The notes: generated from the sequence alone by a model not told the origin. A stretch of 6,102 nt of DNA from CAZBWE01 sp964581905 (GCA_964581905.1 CAZOQJ010000136.1:1-6102), one strand, 5' to 3'. Shown: positions 1-5,301, numbered from the stretch's first letter. A program made the numbers and translations.

Positions 1-388
1 CGGCTAAGTCAATCGCCGTTGCCGTCTGCAATGATAAATCGATATTCGCCCTGTTAGCTGCGACTAATGCGCGTACCACATTTGGAACCCGACCGCCTGC
101 TAAATAATGGCTCTCCAGGTCCCGAGTCGTTAGAGTCAAACCTGCCTGAACAGCAATTATCTTACTCAGCACTATTGTCTTCGTATCAACCTTTCTCAGC
201 CACATCCCGATAAGCTCGGAGAATTTGACATCAGCCCGGGACAGTTTCGCTTGTAGCCATAACCTGAAAAACTTTAAGAACAGCAAAAACATTACAAAGA
301 CTACAAGGATAAGTACTACTACAAGTGCTACTCCAACAGATCTTATAGGATTTTCCGCAGCTAAGATTGAATCTGTTAAGTTATACAT
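1..388 (-). CDS. floA: Flotillin-like protein FloA, N-terminal 129 codons (partial, runs off the window's left edge)
   Basis: The minus strand from ATG at 388 stays open to the window edge. FloA is a membrane scaffold of the SPFH/flotillin class (formerly UPF0365, YqfA/SqhA) that organises functional membrane microdomains. What is seen: a short N-terminus, one long hydrophobic segment at about residues 18-40 (VGVALVVVLILVV...), then soluble sequence containing LESHYLAGG, a V-x-x-VV-ALVAANRANI run and an ATAIDLA stretch. These match the signature of bacterial FloA proteins as I know them. The family is about 330 residues long, so roughly 200 residues lie outside the window. The start is set by AAAGGAAA about 8 nt upstream, 15 bp after the stop of the short NfeD gene. 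It is the third gene of an operon with two NfeD genes, the usual FloA context (compare yqeZ-yqfA in Bacillus). Identification is firm. The completeness of the gene cannot be judged. Confidence 0.93.
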   Translation of the reverse strand, partial: MYNLTDSILAAENPIRSVGVALVVVLILVVFVMFLLFLKFFRLWLQAKLSRADVKFSELIGMWLRKVDTKTIVLSKIIAVQAGLTLTTRDLESHYLAGGRVPNVVRALVAANRANIDLSLQTATAIDLA

Positions 389-403
389 CTTTTTTTCCTT
401 TCA

Positions 404-898
404 TTAACTTTCTTCTATTACGCGAACGGTTAGCTGTGTGCTCTGCACGCGGATAACCTTTACCTTTTTGTCCTTATCAACGTAACCGCTTTCAGCCACA
501 CATTCAATCCTTTGTCCTGAAAAATCGCACATACCAACCGGCCGAAGTGGCGTCATAACCACACCGACAGCACCAAGCATATCTTTTAATTCAGCCGTAT
601 CAGGCACCGCATCGCCCTCTTGTCGTTCCGGAGGCGTCAGCGTTACGCTTTTACCAAACTTTGTTTTAGGAAAAACCTTATAAGCGATAATCAAAACTGA
701 TGGTATCATCACAATGGCGATACCTACGCCTGCCAGACCCGCAATGTTGCTGTGATGAAAGAACATCGCTACCCCCCCTATCAAACACGCCAGCGCACAG
801 ACGCTTATCAGCCCGCCGCTTGGTATAAACACTTCTGCTATTATCAAAGCCGCACAGGCAAGGTACAAAAAAACAGCAAATGCCAGCCACCAGCCCAT
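404..898 (-). CDS. Short NfeD-like membrane protein (164 aa)
   Basis: This is a short-form NfeD protein. Three membrane segments are visible at about residues 4-25, 28-47 and 52-74, followed by a linker and a C-terminal OB-fold of the NfeD type at about 107-162. The OB part includes GAVGVVMTPLRPVG, then IECVAESGYVDKDKKVKVI. The same LRP-x-G pattern ends the long NfeD encoded just upstream, so the two domains are paralogous. It has no protease domain. NfeD proteins partner flotillin-type scaffolds in the membrane, and the C-terminal OB domain is thought to mediate partner binding. That role here is inferred from family and position. The ATG at 898 has AAAGGAAA about 7 nt upstream. Spacing is 26 bp from the long NfeD gene and 15 bp to floA, so the three are almost certainly co-transcribed. 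Family assignment is confident. The exact partner is not shown by the sequence. Confidence 0.9.
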   Translation of the reverse strand: MGWWLAFAVFLYLACAALIIAEVFIPSGGLISVCALACLIGGVAMFFHHSNIAGLAGVGIAIVMIPSVLIIAYKVFPKTKFGKSVTLTPPERQEGDAVPDTAELKDMLGAVGVVMTPLRPVGMCDFSGQRIECVAESGYVDKDKKVKVIRVQSTQLTVRVIEES

Positions 899-924
899 TT
901 CTATTTCCTTTTATTTAATCAGTT

Positions 925-2532
925 TTAATCTGTATCTTTCTTTGCCTTGACCACAACTCTATTGCCGTGAATCTCGATTATCTCTATCTCGGTGCCTTTG
1001 TCAAGAAAATCAGCTTCGGCAACCACGTCAACTATTGCATCGCCGAATTTTGCTTTTCCTGTAGGCCGAAGGGTTGATACTACCTCGCCGACATCGCCTA
1101 TACTCACAATTGTAGGTTTACCCTCCGCCGGAGCGGTCATACTAACCTCAAATTCGCTGCCTATCTTTGCAGCCGTAGGTACAAGAATAAGGCCGCTCAG
1201 GAATTGGAATTTTGGCAGATATTTCGTCAAGAACCACGCCAAAACAACAAACCCTAAAAATCCCGATGTCAAACCTACCACCCCCCACGTAAAATCATTC
1301 CACGCAGGCACATCCTGCGGCCAAGGCAGTCTATCCGGCGGATTTTTGACTAACATACCAAACAAACCCACTAATATGCACAATATCCCTGAAAAACCCG
1401 CGATACCAAAGCCGGGCAATACAAAGATTTCAATCAACAATAGGATTATGCCTATAACAAATAATGCCACCTCGACCCAGTTCGCCATTCCATGCAGATA
1501 TTTGCTCCCGATGATAATCGTAAAGCATATAACAGCCACCAATCCCGGCAGCCCGACACCCGGCGTATTAAATTCGATGTAAACACCTAACAAGGCGAGC
1601 ATAACAAGTACCGCCATAACCGCCGGCGAATTCAGCCAACGCACCATCTCTTCCGACCAGCTCGTTTCCAGCACCGTAGTTTGACCTTCGAAGGTTACAC
1701 CATCCCGCTCAGCCAAAAATTCAAGTGCTCCCGCCAAATCTTTAACCTGCGCCCTTGCCACCCCATATTCGACGGCATCGGAAGCGGTCAGCGTCAACAG
1801 CTCCTCGCCTGTAACAATTAATTCTTTATTATTAAGGTCATATTCGTTTGCATCCTTGGGCATTCGCAAACCTTCAAAAAACTCATACCCATCCGTCTTT
1901 AGATTCTTTACCCTGTAGACCTCAATTTGCATTGTTACCATCGCCTTAAGAAGCGCCTCAGGATACTTGTTTGCCTCCGCCGCCCGCATAAACGCCGCAC
2001 GGGTAAAGCTCTCCACCTTTTCCCGCTCCACGCCTTCGAGCTTGCTGCCGATAGCAATAGGAGCGCAGTCCCCTATCGTCGTATTTTCGAGCATTATGAT
2101 GTCCCGGCAGGAAACACTTATCATAGCGCCGGCCGATATCGCCTCGGTCGTTACGTACGCAACCGTGTGGGTCTTCTTGCCGACATCAAGGATGAAATAC
2201 TTGGCTATATCGTCGCCGGACTGCAAAAGACCGCCGTACGTGCCTATCTCGTAAATCAGGTATTCTACGCCTTCATCGAGAGCAGTTTGGGTCCTGCGTT
2301 TTATGGATTTGAACAGCCCATCGTCAATCAGGCCCTTGCAGACAATCACCGCTGCCTTGACATCATTAAATTCGGGTGCCTGCTGCGACAGTGCGCCAGC
2401 ACGGCGAGTGGCTAAATTAGGCTCTGCAAATTCGGGTTTTGGTAAATTAGGTTCATTTGGCTGCGCAAATAGAAATGGAGCGCACAAAACAGAAATTGCC
2501 AGACAAACAAATATATAGCCCGTCTTTCTCAT
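925..2532 (-). CDS. Long NfeD-family protein: signal peptide, ClpP-like serine protease domain, membrane segments, OB-fold (535 aa)
   Basis: I chose ATG at 2532 because it opens directly into a signal peptide (MRKTGYIFVCLAISVLCAPFLFA, residues 1-23). The frame also extends to a TTG at 2592, but that would put 20 unrelated residues ahead of the signal. Numbering from 2532: a Pro/Glu/Asn linker with repeated EPNL (27-40), then a ClpP/crotonase-like protease domain at about 55-275. The expected Ser-Lys dyad is visible as Ser133 in ISAGAMI and Lys172 in EREKVES. The glycine pair of the oxyanion-hole loop reads GTYGG (97-101), where relatives usually have a TPGG-type loop. Hydrophobic segments follow at about 303-320, 326-343, 352-371, 375-393 and 414-437, then an OB-fold at 477-528 (GDVGEVVSTLRPTG...). 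This is the architecture of long NfeD proteins such as Pyrococcus PH1510 and Bacillus YqeZ, exported or membrane-anchored proteases that cut hydrophobic peptides. The first gene of the NfeD-NfeD-FloA operon. No clear promoter was found in the 120 bp upstream. Confidence 0.92.
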   Translation of the reverse strand: MRKTGYIFVCLAISVLCAPFLFAQPNEPNLPKPEFAEPNLATRRAGALSQQAPEFNDVKAAVIVCKGLIDDGLFKSIKRRTQTALDEGVEYLIYEIGTYGGLLQSGDDIAKYFILDVGKKTHTVAYVTTEAISAGAMISVSCRDIIMLENTTIGDCAPIAIGSKLEGVEREKVESFTRAAFMRAAEANKYPEALLKAMVTMQIEVYRVKNLKTDGYEFFEGLRMPKDANEYDLNNKELIVTGEELLTLTASDAVEYGVARAQVKDLAGALEFLAERDGVTFEGQTTVLETSWSEEMVRWLNSPAVMAVLVMLALLGVYIEFNTPGVGLPGLVAVICFTIIIGSKYLHGMANWVEVALFVIGIILLLIEIFVLPGFGIAGFSGILCILVGLFGMLVKNPPDRLPWPQDVPAWNDFTWGVVGLTSGFLGFVVLAWFLTKYLPKFQFLSGLILVPTAAKIGSEFEVSMTAPAEGKPTIVSIGDVGEVVSTLRPTGKAKFGDAIVDVVAEADFLDKGTEIEIIEIHGNRVVVKAKKDTD

Positions 2533-2571
2533 AACCGGAATTTTAGCACAGGCGGAGCACTTTGACAACAA

Positions 2572-2649
2572 CTTAATCAAATCAAAAATCAAAGATTAAA
2601 ATGCAAAATTGTGGAATCTTAGTGTCTGGGTTCCTTAGTGGTGAAATCA
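2572..2649. repeat. Repeat-like modules upstream of the NfeD operon
   Basis: Two low-complexity modules sit between the long NfeD start and the terminator. At 2572-2600 there are A-rich tandem variants of ATCAAA (TTTGATT units on the minus strand). At 2618-2645 the minus strand reads CACCACTAAGGAACC followed by CAGACACTAAGATTCC, so CACTAAG recurs at a short interval. I recall such sequences as dispersed intergenic repeats in environmental planctomycete and related genomes. That is recollection rather than a search result. The operon's promoter must lie in or near this stretch, but I could not pick a convincing -35/-10 pair. Confidence 0.4.
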
Positions 2650-2652
2650 TTA

Positions 2653-2680
2653 AAAAACAGGCCTTCCGTGGCCTGTTTTT
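2653..2680 (-). terminator. Rho-independent terminator of the PEP-CTERM gene (bidirectional in form)
   Basis: AAAAACAGGCC (2653-2663) and GGCCTGTTTTT (2670-2680) are perfect inverted repeats around a six-base loop. The stem has a GC core and ends in A/T tracts on both sides, so it can work on either strand. It lies 41 bp beyond the stop of the PEP-CTERM gene and 120 bp ahead of the long NfeD start. Its likely job is to end the PEP-CTERM transcript and keep it out of the NfeD operon. Confidence 0.85.
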
Positions 2681-2696
2681 GTTAACAAGCACTTTT

Positions 2697-2718
2697 CGCT
2701 TCACTCTTTACGCTTCAC
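2697..2718. repeat. Short direct repeat CGCTTCAC x2
   Basis: CGCTTCAC occurs at 2697-2704 and again at 2711-2718, separated by six bases, directly next to the PEP-CTERM stop codon. It resembles the degenerate intergenic modules elsewhere in this window. Function is unknown, and it could be chance at this length. Confidence 0.35.
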
Positions 2719-2721
2719 GAA

Positions 2722-3522
2722 TTATCTTCTCCGCCGACGAAGCAGCCCAAGACCACCCAGAGCCAGCAACATTAGCGTTGCCGGTTCGGGGACGGCCGCA
2801 TGAAACCACCCGCCGACAAATCCGGTGTATGCGTTTCCACTAGAAGCCCCGCTAAACTGAGCGTCAACAAAGATGGTAAGGAAGTCATCCGCTTGCACCC
2901 CATTGATGCTAAAGGTCTCTGAGCCTCCAGAAAGTAGCGAAGTCCCATCGAGAATCCCTGAAGAAATCATCGAGGACGAAGGAAGATCCGTGCGGTTAAG
3001 ATCAGCCAGCGCAAAAGGCGTTGAGGTTATTAGATAACTGACGTCGAAGACGCTGAATGTGTCTAGCGAGAGATTCTCGATAGTCACGTCCACTGTCTGT
3101 AAGCCGATATCGAAGTCGAAACCTTTTGCTACCGCAGGGACCGGATTTCGGGAAGGCGTCCAGTACTTATTGACTACTTCTTCCTTGTCCTTCCCGCAAC
3201 CGTATCCGAAATGGCGTACTTTTCCAGATTGCGGCAGAGGGTCGCCGGCAAAAGAGATAGTGGTGTTCGTACCATCGAAGGACGTCTGAACGGTGCCATT
3301 TGGAAAGGGATTTATTGTAAGGTCGTTCTCGAGACCCGTATGATCGCCCTTAACTACGATTTCGTAGTTGCTTTGAGGATTCACAAACTGCTGTACGACA
3401 TCCTCGTTTACAAGAAAGGCAGCTACTGGACATGGGAATAGCGCAGAGCCCAGAATGGCAATTGCCAAACAAAGACAGCGCCTGAGCGAGAGACGTACCG
3501 TTGTTGATGAGGATAGCCGCAT
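2722..3522 (-). CDS. PEP-CTERM sorting-domain exported protein, otherwise uncharacterised (266 aa)
   Basis: The protein begins with a signal peptide: a basic n-region with RR, a hydrophobic core (CLCLAIAILGSALFP) and a likely cut after PVAA at about residue 35. It ends in a PEP-CTERM signal, with VPEP at 244-247, a hydrophobic helix at about 248-261 and five terminal arginines. In this system an exosortase recognises the tail and sorts the protein to the cell surface or extracellular matrix. The roughly 200-residue body is rich in Ser, Thr, Asn, Asp and Gly and probably beta-rich. It matches no function I recognise. No exosortase gene lies in the window, which is usual since the substrates are scattered. 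I chose ATG at 3522 because GGAGG lies 6 nt upstream and the signal peptide starts there. An in-frame ATG at 3642 with AAGGAG 7 nt upstream would add 40 residues (MFNRKEECPL...) and bury the signal. The choice is open. A terminator follows at 2653-2680. Confidence 0.88.
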   Translation of the reverse strand: MRLSSSTTVRLSLRRCLCLAIAILGSALFPCPVAAFLVNEDVVQQFVNPQSNYEIVVKGDHTGLENDLTINPFPNGTVQTSFDGTNTTISFAGDPLPQSGKVRHFGYGCGKDKEEVVNKYWTPSRNPVPAVAKGFDFDIGLQTVDVTIENLSLDTFSVFDVSYLITSTPFALADLNRTDLPSSSMISSGILDGTSLLSGGSETFSINGVQADDFLTIFVDAQFSGASSGNAYTGFVGGWFHAAVPEPATLMLLALGGLGLLRRRRR

Positions 3523-3639
3523 TCCTTCCCTCCCCGGTGCGAGCAAGTGCGCGTCGGACGAATAGGACCCGTCCCTCTTCCAGCACACGACACCTAAGAT
3601 TTGAAGAAGGAAGAGGGGACATTCTTCTTTTCGGTTAAA

Positions 3640-3655
3640 CATAATTCTTCTCCTT
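3640..3655 (-). promoter_or_regulatory. Second strong ribosome site and in-frame ATG upstream of the PEP-CTERM gene
   Basis: On the minus strand AAGGAG precedes ATG (3642) by seven bases, as good a site as the one used for ATG 3522. The two ATGs are in the same frame, 120 bp apart, with no stop between. The intervening 40 codons contain a hydrophobic CPLFLLQILGVVC stretch. This may be an alternative start giving an N-terminally extended isoform, or a translated leader feeding ribosomes into the main start. Confidence 0.5.
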
Positions 3656-3706
3656 CAGAAATTAGCAAAACTATGATTGTTCTTTCATTTTTTTTACCTG
3701 TGTTTT

Positions 3707-3738
3707 GCCGCAGTCGCGCTGGACGCGCGCAATGCGGC
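3707..3738 (-). other. GC-rich hairpin in the PEP-CTERM leader
   Basis: GCCGCA (3707-3712) pairs with TGCGGC (3733-3738), and inside it CGCGC (3715-3719) pairs with GCGCG (3725-3729) around a five-base loop. No T-tract follows on the minus strand, so it is not an ordinary terminator. It begins four bases after the mini-ORF stop and lies about 65 bases ahead of the first in-frame ATG. It stands out as GC-rich against AT-rich surroundings. A role in leader RNA folding is inference. Confidence 0.5.
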
Positions 3739-3742
3739 CTGC

Positions 3743-3766
3743 TTATGGCAATTTTAGTATGCGCAT
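3743..3766 (-). CDS. Possible leader peptide, seven codons (MRILKLP)
   Basis: A perfect AGGAGG (3772-3777 on the minus strand) stands five bases ahead of ATG at 3766, the best ribosome site in the window. The frame closes after seven codons with TAA at 3743. A stable GC hairpin follows immediately. This is the layout of a translated leader, but the peptide has no run of one amino acid that would suggest classic attenuation. It may also be the start of a decayed gene or a chance ATG. Evidence is positional only. Confidence 0.3.
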   Translation of the reverse strand: MRILKLP

Positions 3767-3941
3767 AATCTCCTCCTCTTGTGACTAACGTGTTAAAGTG
3801 ATATCTCCTTCCTTGACATTTGCGCGCATTCCCTTCGGCGAAAAAGATGTGTGGAACCCTCCATAGAAACTTTCTCACTATTAAATTCCAGTGATTTATT
3901 TTATCGAACGTTGTCCTGATGTCAAATGAAAAATCAGAGGG

Positions 3942-4016
3942 GTGACAACACTATGTCACTCTAACTGGAAAAATTTGCTAAAACCTCGATTTTGGAAGGA
4001 TTAGGGCTAATGTCAC
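3942..4016. promoter_or_regulatory. TGTCAC dyad and extra half-site upstream of the PEP-CTERM leader
   Basis: GTGACA (3942-3947) and TGTCAC (3954-3959) form a perfect inverted repeat with a six-base spacer, the form of a dimeric regulator site. The octamer ATGTCACT at 3953-3960 recurs at 4010-4017. It lies about 300 bp ahead of the PEP-CTERM start, so a link to that gene is uncertain. No matching -35/-10 was found. The 3780-4020 stretch otherwise shows no supported gene. Confidence 0.3.
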
Positions 4017-4023
4017 TATTTTT

Positions 4024-4072
4024 TGCCACAGAGGGGAAAGAGTTTTGAGTTCTAAGTGCTGAGTTTTGAGTT
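4024..4072 (+). repeat. Repeat modules left of the HNH/AP2 gene
   Basis: A TGCCACAGAGG...AGAGTTTTG block at 4024-4047 matches a block at 6031-6054 at 20 of 24 positions, in the same orientation. Next, GAGTTTTGAGTT occurs twice (4040-4051 and 4061-4072) around TCTAAGTGCTGAG. The latter resembles TCTAAGCACTAAG at 4752-4764 on the other side of the HNH/AP2 gene. Confidence 0.6.
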
Positions 4073-4106
4073 ATGCGGAGGAAATTTCATCAGGATTCCT
4101 TCGACA

Positions 4107-4144
4107 CTTCGACGAAGCTCAGTGCAGGCAAGCTCAGGACAGGC
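4107..4144. repeat. Small palindrome plus 15-bp tandem repeat at the end of the HNH/AP2 gene
   Basis: CTTCG-A-CGAAG (4107-4117) is a perfect palindrome. It overlaps the first of two adjacent 15-bp units beginning AAGCTCAG and ending CAGGC (4115-4129 and 4130-4144), which differ at two bases. The second unit touches the endonuclease stop codon (TAG, 4144-4146 on the minus strand). The sequence is of the CTTCGAC-AAGCTCAG type that I recall as a common dispersed intergenic repeat. Confidence 0.6.
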
Positions 4145-4719
4145 TAATCGTTTGGGAAATTGAGCCAAGCGAATTGGCCGTGATATTTCTTCGCGGCGAC
4201 ATCCCGGACTTTGGCCGCCTCGATTTCGTTATCGAATCCGCCAAGATGTATAGTTTTGCCCTTAAAGGTTACTGCAGCACGCCATTTTTTTCTGTCCTTA
4301 GCCCAAAAGACGCCCTTGTACCTCGATGAGCACCTGCTCGAACTCGGCCTTGTATTGCATTTGTTCTGCTGACGAGTAGCGAACCTTAGGTTCGCCCTTC
4401 TGTTATCCAGGCCGTCACAGTTTATATGGTCAACGAGCACGCCCTTAGGCGGATTCATAATCATGCGATGCATATGAATAAACGTATTTTTTTCATGGTC
4501 CATACGGGCGGCGTATTTACTTCTATACCTTATATAAAGATGCCAGTCATATTCATTAAGCCAATCGTAATCGGTCTGGTCAACCTTCGTGTATTGCCCC
4601 CTGCCCAGCCGTATGAGGCGGAAGGGATAGCCGTAGTGCAACCGCCGATACAAAAGGACGAGCCAAACGAATGGCCTTGCCAGCCAGTCAGGAATCGTTA
4701 CTGAGAAATCGACTTTAAT
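4144..4719 (-). CDS. Free-standing HNH endonuclease with C-terminal AP2 DNA-binding domain (191 aa from a proposed ATT start; 169 aa from TTG at 4653)
   Basis: Numbered from 4719. The N-terminal segment reads IKVDFSVTIPDWLARPFVWL then LLYRRL and GYPFRLIRLGRGQYTKVD. An HNH nuclease follows: MHR with His84, VDHINCDGLDNRRANLR with His98 and Asn106, then a QQNKCN tail. Last is an AP2 domain at about 133-190 (YKGV, W-RA-V, LGGF, EAAKVRD-AAKKYHG, LNFP). HNH-AP2 proteins are homing-type endonucleases spread as mobile elements, and AP2 supplies DNA binding. All core motifs are intact, so it may be active. The start is the odd part. The first canonical codon is TTG at 4653, without a ribosome site. 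The 22 codons above it read as sensible protein of a kind I recall at the start of relatives, and end at an ATT with AGGGAG seven to eight bases upstream. No ATG, GTG or TTG lies between 4653 and the in-frame stop near 4755. Either initiation is non-canonical or the start codon has been lost. Confidence 0.85.
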   Translation of the reverse strand: MKVDFSVTIPDWLARPFVWLVLLYRRLHYGYPFRLIRLGRGQYTKVDQTDYDWLNEYDWHLYIRYRSKYAARMDHEKNTFIHMHRMIMNPPKGVLVDHINCDGLDNRRANLRFATRQQNKCNTRPSSSRCSSRYKGVFWAKDRKKWRAAVTFKGKTIHLGGFDNEIEAAKVRDVAAKKYHGQFAWLNFPND

Positions 4720-4740
4720 GACCCTGCTCCCTGCCGTGCG

Positions 4741-4882
4741 AAATCCTAAACTCTAAGCACTAAGCTCCAAACAATATCGAATTTCAAATGACCAAAATAC
4801 CAAACTGTCCAGACGTTCCGGCTGGTTTGGGACATTTGAGATTTAGGTTTTGAATTTGTTTAGTATTTAGAGATTAGGATTT
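4741..4882. repeat. Imperfect inverted repeat, about 142 bp
   Basis: The outer arm 4741-4763 and 4860-4882 are complementary at 20 of 23 positions. Inner matched blocks include TCAAATG (4784-4790) with CATTTGA (4833-4839), and CCAAAC (4800-4805) with GTTTGG (4825-4830). The central CCAG/CTGG pair closes the loop. The whole could fold into one long interrupted hairpin. It lies directly upstream of the HNH/AP2 gene and contains its in-frame upstream stop. No coding capacity was seen. It resembles a miniature inverted-repeat element, but no flanking target duplication is evident. Confidence 0.65.
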
Positions 4883-4962
4883 AGGATTTAATAACCTATT
4901 TGTTTCGTATTTGGCGTTTTTCGCCAGAAGGCAGAAAACAACAGCCCTCCACTATTGGCTGA

Positions 4963-5094
4963 ACCTGCGTGTTTGATTGAAATTTGGCGAATTTTTTAAG
5001 GAATGAATTTACGTAAGCGCCTGTGTAGAAAGGAATAAAAAAATTTTTGTTTTTTCTGATTTTAGTGCGCAACTACCTGCGTATTTGATTGAAA
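4963..5094 (+). repeat. 20-bp direct repeat, two copies 112 bp apart
   Basis: ACCTGCGTGTTTGATTGAAA at 4963-4982 recurs at 5075-5094 with a single G/A difference. The intervening sequence is AT-rich and codes for nothing recognisable. The match ends abruptly on both sides. Two copies are too few for a CRISPR array, and the spacing is too wide. The pair may be recombination remnants or binding sites. Confidence 0.65.
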
Positions 5095-5112
5095 ATTCTT
5101 TGTAAATCTATA

Positions 5113-5157
5113 TATAGCTGATACTTATAGCAGATTTTTTTACAAACTACTGTAAAA
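5113..5157 (+). repeat. Small direct repeat and TTTTACA/TGTAAAA dyad in AT-rich gap
   Basis: TATAGCTGAT (5113-5122) is followed by TATAGCAGAT (5126-5135). Then TTTTACA (5138-5144) and TGTAAAA (5151-5157) form a perfect inverted repeat with a six-base spacer. The dyad lies about 65 bp ahead of the proposed toxin-antitoxin promoter. Whether a protein binds it is unknown. Apart from these and the 20-bp repeat, the gap 4891-5220 shows nothing I can support. Confidence 0.35.
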
Positions 5158-5220
5158 TAAAGACTTACGATTCAAAACTAAAGATTTCTACAGGTTTTCT
5201 TGGTTTTTCCAGGATTTCGC

Positions 5221-5249
5221 TTGGAACTTTTTGACTTTTAGGCGATAAT
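5221..5249 (+). promoter_or_regulatory. Candidate promoter of the toxin-antitoxin operon
   Basis: TTGGAA (5221-5226, four of six to the -35 consensus) stands 17 bases before GATAAT (5244-5249, five of six to the -10 consensus). The start would fall near 5256, giving a leader of about 45 bases that spans the palindromic elements. Alternatives are a perfect TATAAT at 5251-5256, paired with TTGACT (5231-5236) only at 14 bases, and a TATAAT at 5285-5290 without a -35, which would give an almost leaderless message. Confidence 0.4.
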
Positions 5250-5267
5250 ATATAATGTACAGAATAG

Positions 5268-5290
5268 ATAATATGTATATTATGTATAAT
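5268..5290 (+). promoter_or_regulatory. Candidate autoregulatory operator: two overlapping palindromes
   Basis: ATAATAT-GT-ATATTAT (5268-5283) is a perfect inverted repeat, and ATTAT-GT-ATAAT (5279-5290) is a second one sharing an arm. Two more ATAAT elements lie at 5245-5249 and 5252-5256. Repeated palindromes just ahead of the antitoxin start fit the known habit of Phd/YefM antitoxins, with or without toxin, to repress their own operon. The local AT richness raises the chance of accidental palindromes. Confidence 0.5.
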
Positions 5291-5301
5291 CGGGTGCGAA
5301 G

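Noticed and set aside
992..1582. Open frame of 196 codons on the plus strand
   Set aside because: Lies wholly antisense to the long NfeD gene, has low-complexity Thr/Pro/Asn composition and shows no domain. It is a shadow frame.
1927..2415. Plus-strand open frame of 162 codons
   Set aside because: Antisense to the protease domain of the long NfeD, whose catalytic motifs show that the minus strand is coding.
2590..2592. TTG start for the long NfeD
   Set aside because: It would place 20 extra residues before a well-formed signal peptide, and no ribosome site precedes it.
3707..3738. GC hairpin as a terminator
   Set aside because: No T-tract follows on the minus strand; on the plus strand the T-run is upstream, and no gene ends there.
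3740..3770. Sigma-54 type promoter suggested by TGGCA at 3746
   Set aside because: The spacing from GG to the next GC element is twelve rather than ten bases, and it points away from the PEP-CTERM gene.
3594..3878. Minus-strand frame of 94 codons starting at GTG
   Set aside because: It spans the leader and overlaps the PEP-CTERM upstream start in another frame, with no ribosome site or recognisable domain.
4066..4329. Plus-strand frame of 87 codons
   Set aside because: Runs through the tandem repeat and antisense to the AP2 domain, with no independent support.
4963..5094. CRISPR-like repeat pair
   Set aside because: Only two copies, with a 92-bp interval and no further units or cas gene.
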